This document shows, one piece after another, positions 23,901-36,108 of a DNA stretch of 64,000 bases. The stretch spans positions 868,001-932,000 of the forward strand of contig OZ287702.1 of NCBI GenBank assembly GCA_965649825.1, read 5' to 3'. Under the pieces are notes generated by a model. The model was not told the origin of the DNA, did not search any database, and saw only the letters and a list, made by a program, of their open reading frames with translations. Numbering within the stretch: position 1 is the first letter of the stretch; each line of letters starts with the position of its first letter. Origin of the DNA: Penicillus capitatus. Its lineage: Eukaryota > Chlorophyta. The translations under genes and the position numbers were made by a program.

Positions 23901-25271
23901 GCCGCTGGATTTCAATCAATGGAAAGAGCAAAAGAGACTGCAACAGAAGATCCAAAGCCTAAGGTCCTGTCTCGAGTTCGCAGTGTATGTCCAGTAAGTA
24001 TGCGACCTCTGTTCCTAACAGGGAGATATTGAACAAAAAGAACGAGGAATGCACACAGGCAAAGACAGTAGAGGCAACACTGCGGAAGAAAGCAGAATCC
24101 CTTGAGGGTCAAGTGGCACGTCTGCAAAAGTCCCTTGCGTCTCAAAGCCATGCCTATTCCCAGACCAAAGCTCGACTAAAGACAGCTGCGGATCCAAAGC
24201 AGGTCCATCCGTTCTTTCTCCCTACTTGGTCGCAGTGGAAGAAAGCAGGTCTCGGAATTATTGTTGCAAGTGGTGCAGTTAGAAACTGAACGAGATGACC
24301 TCAGGGTCGAAAACCAGAAACGCGAAAGACGACCAGTTCCTCGATCTCCAGAGGGGGAAGATCTGATAACAGATGCAGACGATTGGGAGTTACAATACTG
24401 GAAGAAGGCAAGAGAGATAGAAAAGTCGTGCTACTATAGAGGCGACCATCGTATGCTGCATAGGAAGAAGAGGCATTCGAATATCGTCTCCGACAAGAGC
24501 AAGCCGAAGCACGACTCCGTCGCCTGCAGCAATCACTCCGAGACTTCTTTGGCGATACGGCCGAGAAGATAATCAGGTTGGATGTCGACGTCGACCAGAG
24601 CAGGTCTGAAAAGAAAGCATCTGGTGGCACAAATCGAGAACGGGAACTGCTTGAGACGATCGACACGCTGACAAGGGCATTGAAAAGAGCACAGTCCAGG
24701 GTTTCCCTTACAAAATACAACCAAGTATCAGAAGTGTCGGCCATCTCAAAATCCTCACGATAGGTATTGCAGCTACTCGGACAGAGGAAGGAGCTTCGGG
24801 ACCGTTTAGAACAGCTGACCAGCCGAGAAGGCACGAAATCAAGTGTCAAGAAACGGAAAGAGCTGGAAGCGATGAATGACGAGAATGCGGCACTCAAAGA
24901 AGAACTGCAGAAACAAAGAGACTGTGCGCTTCTCCAGCAAGAGACATTAAGGAAACAGATCTCAGAACAAGTCCATCTCGCCCGTCCATGACATCACTCT
25001 TTCTTTCTCTTCCCAGGGGCAACAAATCGCTCGTCTCGAAGCAGCTCGGCCATGTCAAACGACAGGAGACCTTTCAGTATCAACCAGAGAAGACGATGCC
25101 GTCCATTCAGAAAGGCTGAAGCTGAAGGGCCGCATCCAGCAACTCGAAAAGGATAATGCATCCCTGAAAGCTGAGCTCGATGGTCTCAGTCCGGATTTCT
25201 TTGACGAAATCGAAGATATGAAGGATGATTACTGTCAGTTGTTGCAACACGTCCGGCAACAAGAGTCATAA
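17989..25271 (+). CDS. CEP290-like giant coiled-coil protein of the ciliary transition zone
   Basis: A series of about 20 plus-strand exons, nearly all predicted coiled coil (heptads of Leu with Glu, Lys, Gln), separated by short introns and ending in TAA at 25269-25271. Two segments point to CEP290. One near 19480 (ALNRQLEAEIDDLEKERSSL, then KTQLRLK..AYGKDAVEE) resembles the CEP290 block that precedes its ERG-containing motif. The C-terminus (LSPDFFDEIEDMKDDY) matches the conserved FFEEIEDLKYNY-type end of CEP290. The spliced length is roughly 2,000 residues, in the family range. CEP290 bridges microtubule doublets and membrane at the ciliary gate, so its presence implies a flagellated stage. 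The exact start and several 5' exons are uncertain. Confidence 0.75.
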
Positions 25272-25318
25272 TCATGACGGAACGTCACTCTTTTGACAGA
25301 TTGGCGATGTATTACATC

Positions 25319-25877
25319 TCACTCCTTTGTTTCTTCTTTGGGGTATACAAATCGGATTTTGTCCTTCCTCGCCTTATACTTCCTGTACCTTTCTTGTTCT
25401 CTGCGTATCTTTCTCTCTCGGCATCCGGGTTTCCGTAACTCGGGTGGTGTCCCTTCGTTTCCGGCCGCATGCCAATCTCGATAGGACAGACAACAGCTCA
25501 ACACCTGATGTGGCATCAACCCACGACCACAGTAACTGCACCGCCGTAATCAAAGTGAAAGAATGAAGATGGGTCTCACTTGCAGACCGCGATCCGAGGA
25601 GCAGGCACGAGCCACTTGGTCAACCATCTCAGTTTTCTCTTGTGTAACGAAACCTGTAAAGAGTGAGAACCCCAATGACGAACACGGATCATGATGATCA
25701 TCTTGCCCGTTTCTTTGGAGCTGCGAACAATAGATATGTCTCCTTCCACGAAGGAACGATTGGATCGTTTTGGCCGCCGCCGAGAAGAGCAGGTCGCAAC
25801 GCCATTCGCGGAAAGAGCGCATTGTCAAACGTTCTTCCTACCCAAAGCGTTAACGTCTCGCCAAAACGACGCAGCAT
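25319..25877 (-). CDS. Organellar ribosomal protein bL32
   Basis: Three exons from ATG 25877 (MLRRFGETLTLWVG, an amphipathic basic targeting-like N-terminus) to TGA at 25319. The family core AAPKKR-VSLHKRKLRW spans an intron at 25655-25707, which has a GC donor (CGG|GCAAGATG) and an AG acceptor. A 44-nt GT-AG intron then leads to NYCGRGLMPHQVLSCC. The Cys pattern C-x2-C...CC keeps most of the bL32 zinc ribbon, with one Cys shifted. The C-terminus is a basic Arg/Lys-rich tail. The product is a large-subunit protein of the mitochondrial (or plastid) ribosome. The start codon is only 14 bp beyond the stop of GatC on the same strand. Confidence 0.78.
25655..25707 (-). other. GC-AG intron in bL32m
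   Basis: This 53-nt intron begins GCAAGATG and ends TTTACAG on the minus strand. Only this pairing rejoins PKKR to VSLHKRK in frame. It is one of at least two well-supported GC-AG introns in the window. Confidence 0.65.
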
Positions 25878-25891
25878 ATGGAGCGTCGTAC

Positions 25892-26260
25892 TCAACCGCC
25901 AATCTTAGGCACTCGCACATAACCTCTCTCGCTTTGAGGCACCTGTCCCATCATTTCTTCCACGTGAGGGTAAGATTCCACCCTATCCTCTCTCAAGGTC
26001 AATTCGCTTTGAGTGGCTCTGAGCTGAGGGGGAACGTCTGACAGATCCACTGCTTGCAATTGGTCGAACCATGCAATGATCTCGTGCACTTTGGGCTTCC
26101 ATGCCTGAGCTTCCTCTTCGGACATACCAATGCGCGCCATCTCGGCGAGTTTCCTCAGATCCGGCGGCGGAAGTTTTCCAGCATCGGGTCGAGTGGAGGC
26201 CAAACGCGCTGTTCCACGTAGGCGATGTCCGACGCCATGTCTAAGAGATAAGCGCAGCAT
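25892..26260 (-). CDS. gatC: Glutamyl-tRNA(Gln) amidotransferase subunit C
   Basis: Single exon of 122 codons. Residues 1-28 are Arg/Ser-rich with no acids before Asp26 (MLRLSLRHGVGHRLRG), a mitochondrial-type targeting peptide. The GatC fold follows: DLRKLAEMARIGMSEEE, then IIAWFDQLQAVDLSDVPP, and the conserved ending REDRVESYP. GatC stabilises the GatA-GatB heterodimer that converts Glu-tRNA(Gln) to Gln-tRNA(Gln) in organelles. It lies 14 bp upstream of bL32m on the same strand, so the two organelle-translation genes could share a transcript. That is an inference from spacing. Confidence 0.9.
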   Translation of the reverse strand: MLRLSLRHGVGHRLRGTARLASTRPDAGKLPPPDLRKLAEMARIGMSEEEAQAWKPKVHEIIAWFDQLQAVDLSDVPPQLRATQSELTLREDRVESYPHVEEMMGQVPQSERGYVRVPKIGG

Positions 26261-26746
26261 AATGCGTTGAATTTACGAGTTAAATGCGAGACATCTGCTT
26301 AAACAAGAAAACCTTTGTTCCCTCTACTGCCTGTCGTTGCTGCTTTCTTCAGATTCAATCCCTTAACGTTTGTAGATTGATTCACAGAAAAATCGAAATT
26401 CGCACTAGTGTTTTTGGTAACTGTCAGAAAAAGGACTGCTGCATCAGGAGACTTCATGATGGTTAAAGACCAGAGATGAGGAGAGACAGAGCCTCATTGG
26501 CGCATCAAAAACGAGCATGTCAGAGTCTCGGTTTCAACGAGAAGATTTCTCTATGTTTTGCTTTGGATGCTTCAGAGGGACAAACAAAAGTATTGTTCTT
26601 AACAAACTACATGAGTTGTCCCTATATCGTATCCATTTGGTCTTTGATGAGTGCGTACATCTCTCCAATAAATGCAAGACTCAACGCAAAACATAGATGC
26701 TCTTGACACACACTGCTGCTGTGGCAACTGTCGATGATGCTTCCGT
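26261..26746. other. Intergenic, nothing recognised
   Basis: 486 bp between the start of gatC and the stop of the SPOC gene, both minus strand. It is AT-richer than its surroundings with only short frames. It probably contains the gatC promoter and the SPOC gene 3' UTR. Confidence 0.45.
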
Positions 26747-29700
26747 TTATAGAGCGTCCCCACTCTCAGGGAAACTCTGTTGAGATGTTGTAATGGGTCG
26801 ACTGAATCCTGTCTTCCCTCGTCCACGTCGAAAGCCGCTCCGTCCGTGGCGACTCGGAACCATCGGCTGCACCATTGCTTTGCTCAAATGCTGAGATGCG
26901 ACACCTGCAGTATCGGAGATCGTTTGTTGATGATCTTCTGCAAAATGGAGCTTGCTTGGAACAACAGGTGCGACGGCTGCGAGGCGATTCGCAGTGGTGG
27001 GATTCATGAGACTTGCAGGTTCCTCCACTGGTAATCCTTCTGTCATCCCCTCACCTGAACAACTTCTATTGTGCGCGTATGCATCGAGAATGGATCGACG
27101 CACCAGGGGCCGTTTTCATGACAACAGGTATCATTCCCTGGGGAAGTGCCATAGATCTTTCAAGAACGGAAGGGGTATCGACAACCGTATTCGTAAGCTG
27201 TTGTATGGCAAATCCTTGTGGCAATGGACCCACAATTAAAATGCGATTTGAACCCGGGTCATACTGAACAGATCCAGGATTCAGAGGGACGGCTTTATTC
27301 GTCAGTGGATCGAAGATCAGAAACTTTGGCCGCTCTGGCTGAACAACCACGGCATTCTGCTGCTGTTGCTGCTGAGTCTCCATTGCCGGAAGCGAAATAG
27401 GCGGCACTGCTGCTCCTGGCACAGTCATCTGATGCGGAGGCAATGTTGATGGGACAGTATTCGAAGTCGTCGAAGGCATCGGCTGTGTTCTTTGAACACC
27501 TAACATCGCTGCGAGATTGCTAATAGACTCCAGTGTCAATCCGCTAGGCAACGACTGCATCGGTACCTCCACGTGTTCTCTCTTAGCTGGCACGACTGGC
27601 TTCAGTCCTGCTCGAATACGTGGATCGGAAACCGTTGCTTCTGGCATCGGCGGCGGAGGAAGGTCCGACACAGACGCTTCCAATATCTTTGGTGGTGCCC
27701 AGTCCTTCTTGTGCACGACCACTAAGAGAAACTCATTGATATCGATGTCGTTAGGAATCCGTTCAACATCTTCCATCAATGACTGGGCCGCACTGAGCAA
27801 TCTCCTCGTCAGTCCACACTTGGCAATCAAATATCCTTCTACGCCTTCGCCTAGAGCCATCGCTCCTGTCCTTTCCCGACTCAAATAGTAGTGCACGTTC
27901 TGTCCATGACAGACACCCAGCATCGTTTCTCGGATAAAGAGCGTGTGGGAAATGGTATACCTCTTGCGTTGCTGCAATATCTTCATCTGTGGCGTCGATG
28001 GGCGGTCTCAAAATTGCAATGGTCACGGAGCGGCTCTTCGACGTTCTGAGCTTCTCTAGAAAATCTTCAACCTTCTTGACTTGCATTCGTCCCTGCACGA
28101 CGATCTACACAAACAGCAGTGCCATACACGCGTTAGTCTCCCTCTCTGTCTTGAGAAGGGATGAGTGATGGGTGTGTACTTGAGCAGAGAGAAGGACTGT
28201 TTTCAAATTGCATTTCCCGGCAATGGAGATGCACTGAGCCTTGAACGGCGTCTGCTCTGCAAATCCAATTTCTCCCTGCCACACAGATTCTCCAACGACC
28301 AAGCTCCCATCGTCTTTCATAAGCAACGGCGTCAAATCGGGTGGACTCTGTCTCATGGGCACAGGACCGAATACGGAGTTATTGCGTTCTTCAGCCGCTT
28401 TGGGCGAATAAAGCAGAGGGGCTGCTGGAACAGGAGGTGGCGTTTCGACGACCTCCATTGCCCATTCTGGAATCTCTTCCAAATCGACGACCGTCTCTTC
28501 TGCCACTGGCGCATCTACAGACGACAACATGGTCGCGTCGAGCCAGTCTAGCGAGGACGATGACGGCGACGGCGACGATAAAGAATGGTGTCGTTCGATG
28601 CACGTACGAACGAAAGATGTACGTACGAACGCACCAACGAACGAACAAACACACACGACGGTCGTGACGTGCGTACGTACGGCATACGGCACTCACCTAC
28701 TGCTGTCGTTACCGGTTTGATCGCAAGAAGCGTCGGCACATCTGGCAGCTCTTCTGAATCCACTGCCTCTTTCAGCGACTCGACATGTGCCGTTTGCATG
28801 TGACGTAGTGCCGGCTCAGACGATTCTTGTTCCTCAATGTCTGGAAGCTACACACGCAAACAACACTTCATCATGATTCGTGGCCGATAGGACCGCAGGG
28901 GAGAAGTTTACAGAGACAGGATGACGGAATTACAGTCTTCGCCACGAAACGCGTGATGCTGTTCGTTCTCACACGAATGCTATCCAAGTCGTCAGCCAAT
29001 ACCTGAGGAGGCGACAGATCATGCGTCACCGTCGCGGCGGCTGGCAATGCCATGTCCGTGTCGCGCTCTCCGATGCGCTCTTCGCGTTTGGCCTCCAACT
29101 GTTTCAGAGCGGCGGCGGTGGAGAACTGCGCTGCGGCATCTTCGTCAAGGACAGTCGCTTGAAGAAGCTCCTCTTTTTTCTTCTGGCGCCACGCGACCAG
29201 CTCCTGAGAAGCGAGTTCCTTCGGAGACATCGAAACCAGTTGGTCAGGAGAGATCTCGCCATGCACAACGCGGCGACGCAGTTCTGGATTGCGAGCGTCT
29301 TTCAAATTAAAATACAACGTCCTCAACTTGTTCTTGTACTCATGATTCTCGCCACCTGAACGAACGAACATGGTATGAACGCTCAGCGTCTCAGGTATTA
29401 CCACAGAGTTTCATGATTTCGATTTCGATGGCTCTCGCTAAGGCATCGATCGGTTCGACAGTCGCTTTCTCTGCTGTCACATCATCCAGATTGGCTGAGG
29501 ACGACGACTGCTGCTTCTCCTCAGCTTCCTCTAACTTGTTAGCATTCTCTGATTTGGCATCCTTCTTCTCTTCATCCCCGCAAAGAGCGAGAACAGATTT
29601 GAGTTGTTCAATGGTCTTCTCTCGCAGCTTTGTCATAATATCCAATCTCAGAACAGGCGGCGGGGCATCTATACACATCTCTCGTTTTCCAGCACCGGAA

Positions 29701-30893
29701 TGCACGGGTCGCACATTCTTTAGATCCTGTCGATGATTGGCGCAACAGACTGCTCGATCGTTTGAGCTTCTTCGAAGGATTTCCATTCAGTCCACCAAAT
29801 CCGACGTTGCCTGCATCTGTTTGTGCATCACATAGGGGTGACATGTCTCGCATTAACGTACCAGGATGTGATTGGGAACGTGTCACAAGTCCAGCCCCAT
29901 GTACATTTAATGTCTCATAACCGTAGATCCCACTCTGGCTCTGTAGTCCTGGCACGAGAAGCTGCGAAGCATCTGTGGAGATGCACACAACCTTCATCGC
30001 CAAGCACAGTCTCGATCCAGAACAGCACTTTGGTGAACGGGATGAGTGTGTGCTCGATGATGGTGAGGCATGTCACTGAGTGGGTCATTCGACGGACTGC
30101 TCCCTTCGCGGCCAGAACTGCCCCCATCCAAATCGCTGGCCTAATCACACATTCCATTGAGGAATAGATAACACGACATGACAAAATTCTCCCAGGTTAA
30201 AAGAGAACGTTGTGTACAACAGCATCACAATCTGCCACGCAACGCAGGTTTCCGCAACAGACTCACTTCAGATTCAGACGGTTCTGCAGCGACATGGATG
30301 AGATTGTCCGCCATCAGTTCATCTTCTTTCAACGGAATCGCCACCGAACGCATTTCCACTAGAACCAACAGTGCAGGGTATCAGAAATGAGAAGAGTGAC
30401 AAAATGGTTGTCTACAAAATGCAATCTGTCTTTCCTCCACAAGCTCATTCAAATCAACCTCCTCCTCCTCTGCTGTATCCGTGTAAAACAGCTTGGCTGT
30501 ATGTGTCTCCACAGAGGGCTATAGAAGAGAGGACGTCAATTGACGCCTGGATGTGACGTATCGACCTTTTGGATGACAGCCTCGTACCAAAGATTGTCTT
30601 CTGGCCATAGAACATAGACCTGAAGCGAACGAACATACTCTCCCTTCCACCCTTCCGAAGAAAGCTTGTCTACCGTTAGATCTTGAAGCGTTCGCGTCAA
30701 GTCTTCTTTGTTCAGGTAGCGCAGGACGCGTTGCTGTTCGATGCGTTCTGGCGAATCTGGTAAGGTATACCCTGTTACGAACGCACCAACACTCGCTGTC
30801 ACTCCTCTGCTCCGTCCTAGCGGATGTGTGACCTTCTTCGATGGCAAACTTCTTCGGCACCGTAACGTGACGCTTGGGTCTTCCGGATGCCAT
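26747..30893 (-). CDS. Tudor-like, TFIIS-M and SPOC domain transcription/chromatin protein
   Basis: Spliced gene with ATG at 30893 (MASGRPKRHVTVPKKFA). Domains in order: a Tudor-like module split by an intron (VLWPEDNLWYEAVIQKVD, then AKLFYTDTAEEEEVDLNELV); a middle region not fully resolved (30200-29400); a TFIIS central domain (YKNKLRTLYFNLKDARNPEL, RRRVVHGEISPDQLV, LASQELVAWRQKKKEE); and a SPOC domain (VWQGEIGFAEQTPFKAQ, VVQGRMQVKKVEDFLEKL, ending DINEFLLVVVHKKDW). A Pro/Gln-rich tail follows with a final Arg/Gly patch (HGRSGFRRGRGKTG). TFIIS-M plus SPOC is the core of the PHF3/DIDO/Bye1 family, whose SPOC domain binds the phosphorylated RNA polymerase II tail. The N-terminal Tudor-like module is less usual. 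A 48-nt intron near 27060-27108 joins the SPOC-side exon to the RG-rich tail. Confidence 0.82.
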
Positions 30894-30937
30894 CGTTCGC
30901 GGCAACACACGTTTCGCGACAGCCGACGCACGGGGAT

Positions 30938-31919
30938 TTACAAATTGTTGAAAAGACGCGGCGATATCAGTCCCATCGCCAACAATCCGGCGAAAACCAG
31001 ATACAGCGCGGCAAAGCGTTGGAGATAGAGATTGTAGCGTACCGATGGCTTCGTTGCAAAGACGTCGCCGATGCAGGAGATGGCAAACGGCAAGGTCAAT
31101 AACGGGAGCAGGAAAGCGAGTAGATGTCCCTCTTTCGCCCACCAGAGACCCGCGACATACACAAGACCGATAGACCATACCAGTTCCCATCGTCCCTTCT
31201 CATAGCCCACGAGATTCGAGATCGTGTGCTTTCCTGCAAGGCGGTCGCTGTCGATGTCGCGGAGATTGTTGATAACCAGCAAATTGGTCGACATCCATCC
31301 GAGCTGACAGCCGGCTACCAAACGAGGGGCCTCGAGTAACGGTCCACCTGCGTGCCATACATCAGAAGGTTACGTCTGCACTCGATCTGCCTTGAATGAT
31401 GAACGAGGCCAAGACGAAATAGACGACGCCGAAGAAGATAAAGACGGCGATGTCGCCCAGAGCGTAGTAACCATAGGGAAAGGGCCATCCAGTGTAGAGG
31501 TATCCTGCCACGGCGCAAGCGATTTCGAGTTTCAGAACAATGGGACCGCGAAGGCGGATGGCTGGAAAGGTAAAGAGAAATGCGGCAGGAAAGCAGAGGA
31601 CGCCAACGACGTAACACCAAAGCGCAGCACGTCGGGAGAAAATCCGTTTGGGACCCAGACGCTTCCATCCATCAACGCCTCGTGTGAAATCGAGGGCATC
31701 GTTGACCAAATTGCAGCCGATTTGCAAGAGAAACGGCGAAGGACCACAGCAGAAGAATGGAAAAAACGCCAAGGGTCGACCCTGATTCAGAGCAAGAGCA
31801 AGAACAACGACGCTCGGTGCGAGCGACGCCACGAGGGTCTTCCAGCGCACGATGTGCAAGAAAGAACGTACGACCTCGTAGCATCGTTGGCGCTGGATGC
31901 GGTGAACGAACGAAACCAT
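30938..31919 (-). CDS. MenA-type polyprenyltransferase (UbiA superfamily)
   Basis: Two exons. Exon 1 (31919 to about 31392) carries the first Asp-rich motif NLVNDALDFTRGVDG and several membrane helices, with YLYTGWPFPYGYYALGDIAV. Exon 2 carries the second motif NNLRDIDSDRLAGKHT and further helices, ending at 30938. Both motifs bind Mg-diphosphate of the prenyl donor. The pattern fits 1,4-dihydroxy-2-naphthoate prenyltransferase (MenA, plant ABC4), which makes phylloquinone or menaquinone, rather than COQ2. The junction is either a 43-nt GC-AG intron (31349-31391) or a 34-nt GT-AG intron, and both keep the frame. A quinone or related prenyl product made in a plastid or mitochondrion is an inference. 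Confidence 0.85.
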
Positions 31920-32171
31920 CTCAGATTTCCAATCCTCAGCGCATAGGAGGCACAGACCGAAGCGACAGAGAAGGGAATGAAAACAAGGCGGTGTGGATTC
32001 GTTCCTTCGGCACCTCGTTAAGACAAGACGGTCGTCATTCGTGGCGTTTGAGATAGCTCTCCTCTGCCATTCCTTGCCTGGTGCTTTGAATGTTCTCTCG
32101 TTGAAGGAAGAATGTTCGCGTGAAGGCGGCGTCTGTCTTGCATTCGTGTCGCATCGGTGTGTTTGCTACGA

Positions 32172-33494
32172 TCAAAGCGATTGCAGATAGGTGTCGAAGT
32201 CCCGGGACAGTCGATGATGCAGGTGATAGGCGTCCATCATTTCTCGAAAACGTCTTCCGCCGTCCTGCGGGATTCTTATCCGCGCATCGTCCATAGGAAA
32301 CATTCTAATGACCATCGTTTCACGAATGCGTCAGCAACGGCGATCGTTGTTTACCTGAGAGGAGGCAGTTTCAGATCGGCAGCGAGGGTTACCAGATCTC
32401 GACTGAGCAGCGCATTGTCCTTCGATTCTGCGGCAGACAGCGCATCACGTATAGTTTTCACCTCGACCTATCTGTCAAAGGATGCGTAAGAAAGCGAAGC
32501 TGTGGATGATGCCGTGCCTCGGAGATGTGATCAAATATGTTCTCTATTCGGCCGTATTTCGAAACAAGCTGCATTGCGCGTTTGGGGCCGATGTTGTGCA
32601 CCCCTGGGATATTGTCTGCGTTGTCTCCCTGAAGTGCGAGCACTTCGATCCAAAGACTTGGATCCAGTCCATACTCTGCCGCAAACGTTTCGTCGGTGTA
32701 ATAGTCGAAGTGGCCGTTCGTCATCGGCCCACGGATCATGACCACGTTCTCTCGCAGAAGCTGAAAGAAATCCTACCGAAAACATCTGGCGGCCGACAAA
32801 TGACTGATGGATGCTCACTTTGTCTCTGGAGAGGATATAGATCCGGGTGGTGTCGCTGGCAAAACGGTTCGAGAGAGTGGCAATAACATCGTCTGCCTCG
32901 ATGCCGTGGACACACATCCATTGTATCTCCAGCAGATTCAGTGCCTTCTGGATGATCGGAACCGACTCGACGATTTCTCTCGGTGTCTCCTCTCTGTGCC
33001 CCTTGTATCCAGCATACATCATTTTGCGAAAATCCGCGCCTCCAGCGTCGAAGGTCACGATACAGTGCGTCGGCGGCGGACGTGTGCTTAGCAAAGCAAA
33101 GAGATATCGCATGAATCCGAACAGGACGGTCACATCGACACCCGACTGTGAGATCTGCCTCTCTTTGTAGGCGTAATGAACGCGGCTAACAGGGTCCATA
33201 GCATCGATCAGAAACACCCTGTCAAGCAGGACATTGTTTCGAGGAAAGAAACGTCGCGTCACACCTGTTGGTGCAGGATTTGATGAATGTGATATCTTTA
33301 TCCAATGCTGCTTGAAGTCGATCTGTCAGGGACGTGTAGGTACCAGAAGCGTATCCCCGCGTCGACGCCATGTACCGGCGGCTGGATGCAACTGATCGCC
33401 GAGATCCTTGTAGGGTCGTGTCTATTCCAGCGACTTTGCGAGAAGACGAAAAGATGACTCCAAGACTGCTACGGCATTTGGCATGCCAGTTCAT
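32172..33494 (-). CDS. 5'-3' exonuclease (DNA polymerase I N-terminal type), probably organellar
   Basis: Several exons. The N-terminal extension (MNWHAKCRSSLGVIF, rich in Ser/Arg) looks like a targeting peptide and is joined by a 46-nt intron to VFLIDAMDPVSRVHYAY. Nuclease signatures follow: FDAGGADFRK, YKGHREETP, IEADDVIATLSNRFA, YILSRDK, then IEVLALQGDNADNIPGV and the helix-hairpin-helix IGPKRAMQLVSKYGRIENI, ending with LLSRDLVTLAADLKLPPL. The stop is TGA at 32172. No polymerase domain follows, so it is a stand-alone flap/5' exonuclease of the type used to remove RNA primers in plastids or mitochondria. An in-frame upstream extension (33495-33545) lacks an ATG and may be another exon. Confidence 0.83.
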
Positions 33495-33870
33495 GTTCGG
33501 ATCCTTCAGCTTCGTTAAGCATTCGTACAAATGCCGCGAATACACATATCCGTTACTCCATTGTCAGGCGAAGGCATTATGCAACGTTTTGCCTAGGAGG
33601 CTGCGTTTCGTGTCCCTGACACCGGACGTTATAGAAACATGGACGGCAACGCTCGGCGGCTAAAACCCTACAACGACACATACGTTCGACTCTCCACTGC
33701 TCGTTCGCTGTTGGAAGCAGCAACACGTATACGAAACACCGCCGCTAAGTTCCCTAGGCGTTGACGATTTCTGTTGGCTATTGACTGGTCCGATGTCGCC
33801 GGAGTGTCCATCCAGCTTTGCTTTATTTGTCCGATCAGCATCTGATGACATTACAGCAGTAGAGCGATTT

Positions 33871-35878
<2,008 letters not shown>

Positions 35879-36108
35879 CTCACGAAACAAATGTACATGT
35901 CCAAACCTAGCCGTGCCATTAAGGACTCGATTTAAGTCAAGGATTCCACATGACGACCGACGGCGACGAGAATCGGAAGGAAGATGCTTTGACCGCCGAG
36001 AGAACCTGGAGACAGGTTTATCAGAGATGCCATCGACTGAGTCATATCTATAAAGTCAGCCTCGGAAACGTATAGAAGAAGTCGACCGTTAATGGCGGTG
36101 TGCTACAG

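Noticed and set aside
26476-26706. Plus-strand 76-codon frame between gatC and the SPOC gene
   Set aside because: Isolated, Cys/Ser-rich composition, no similarity or splice sites that extend it.
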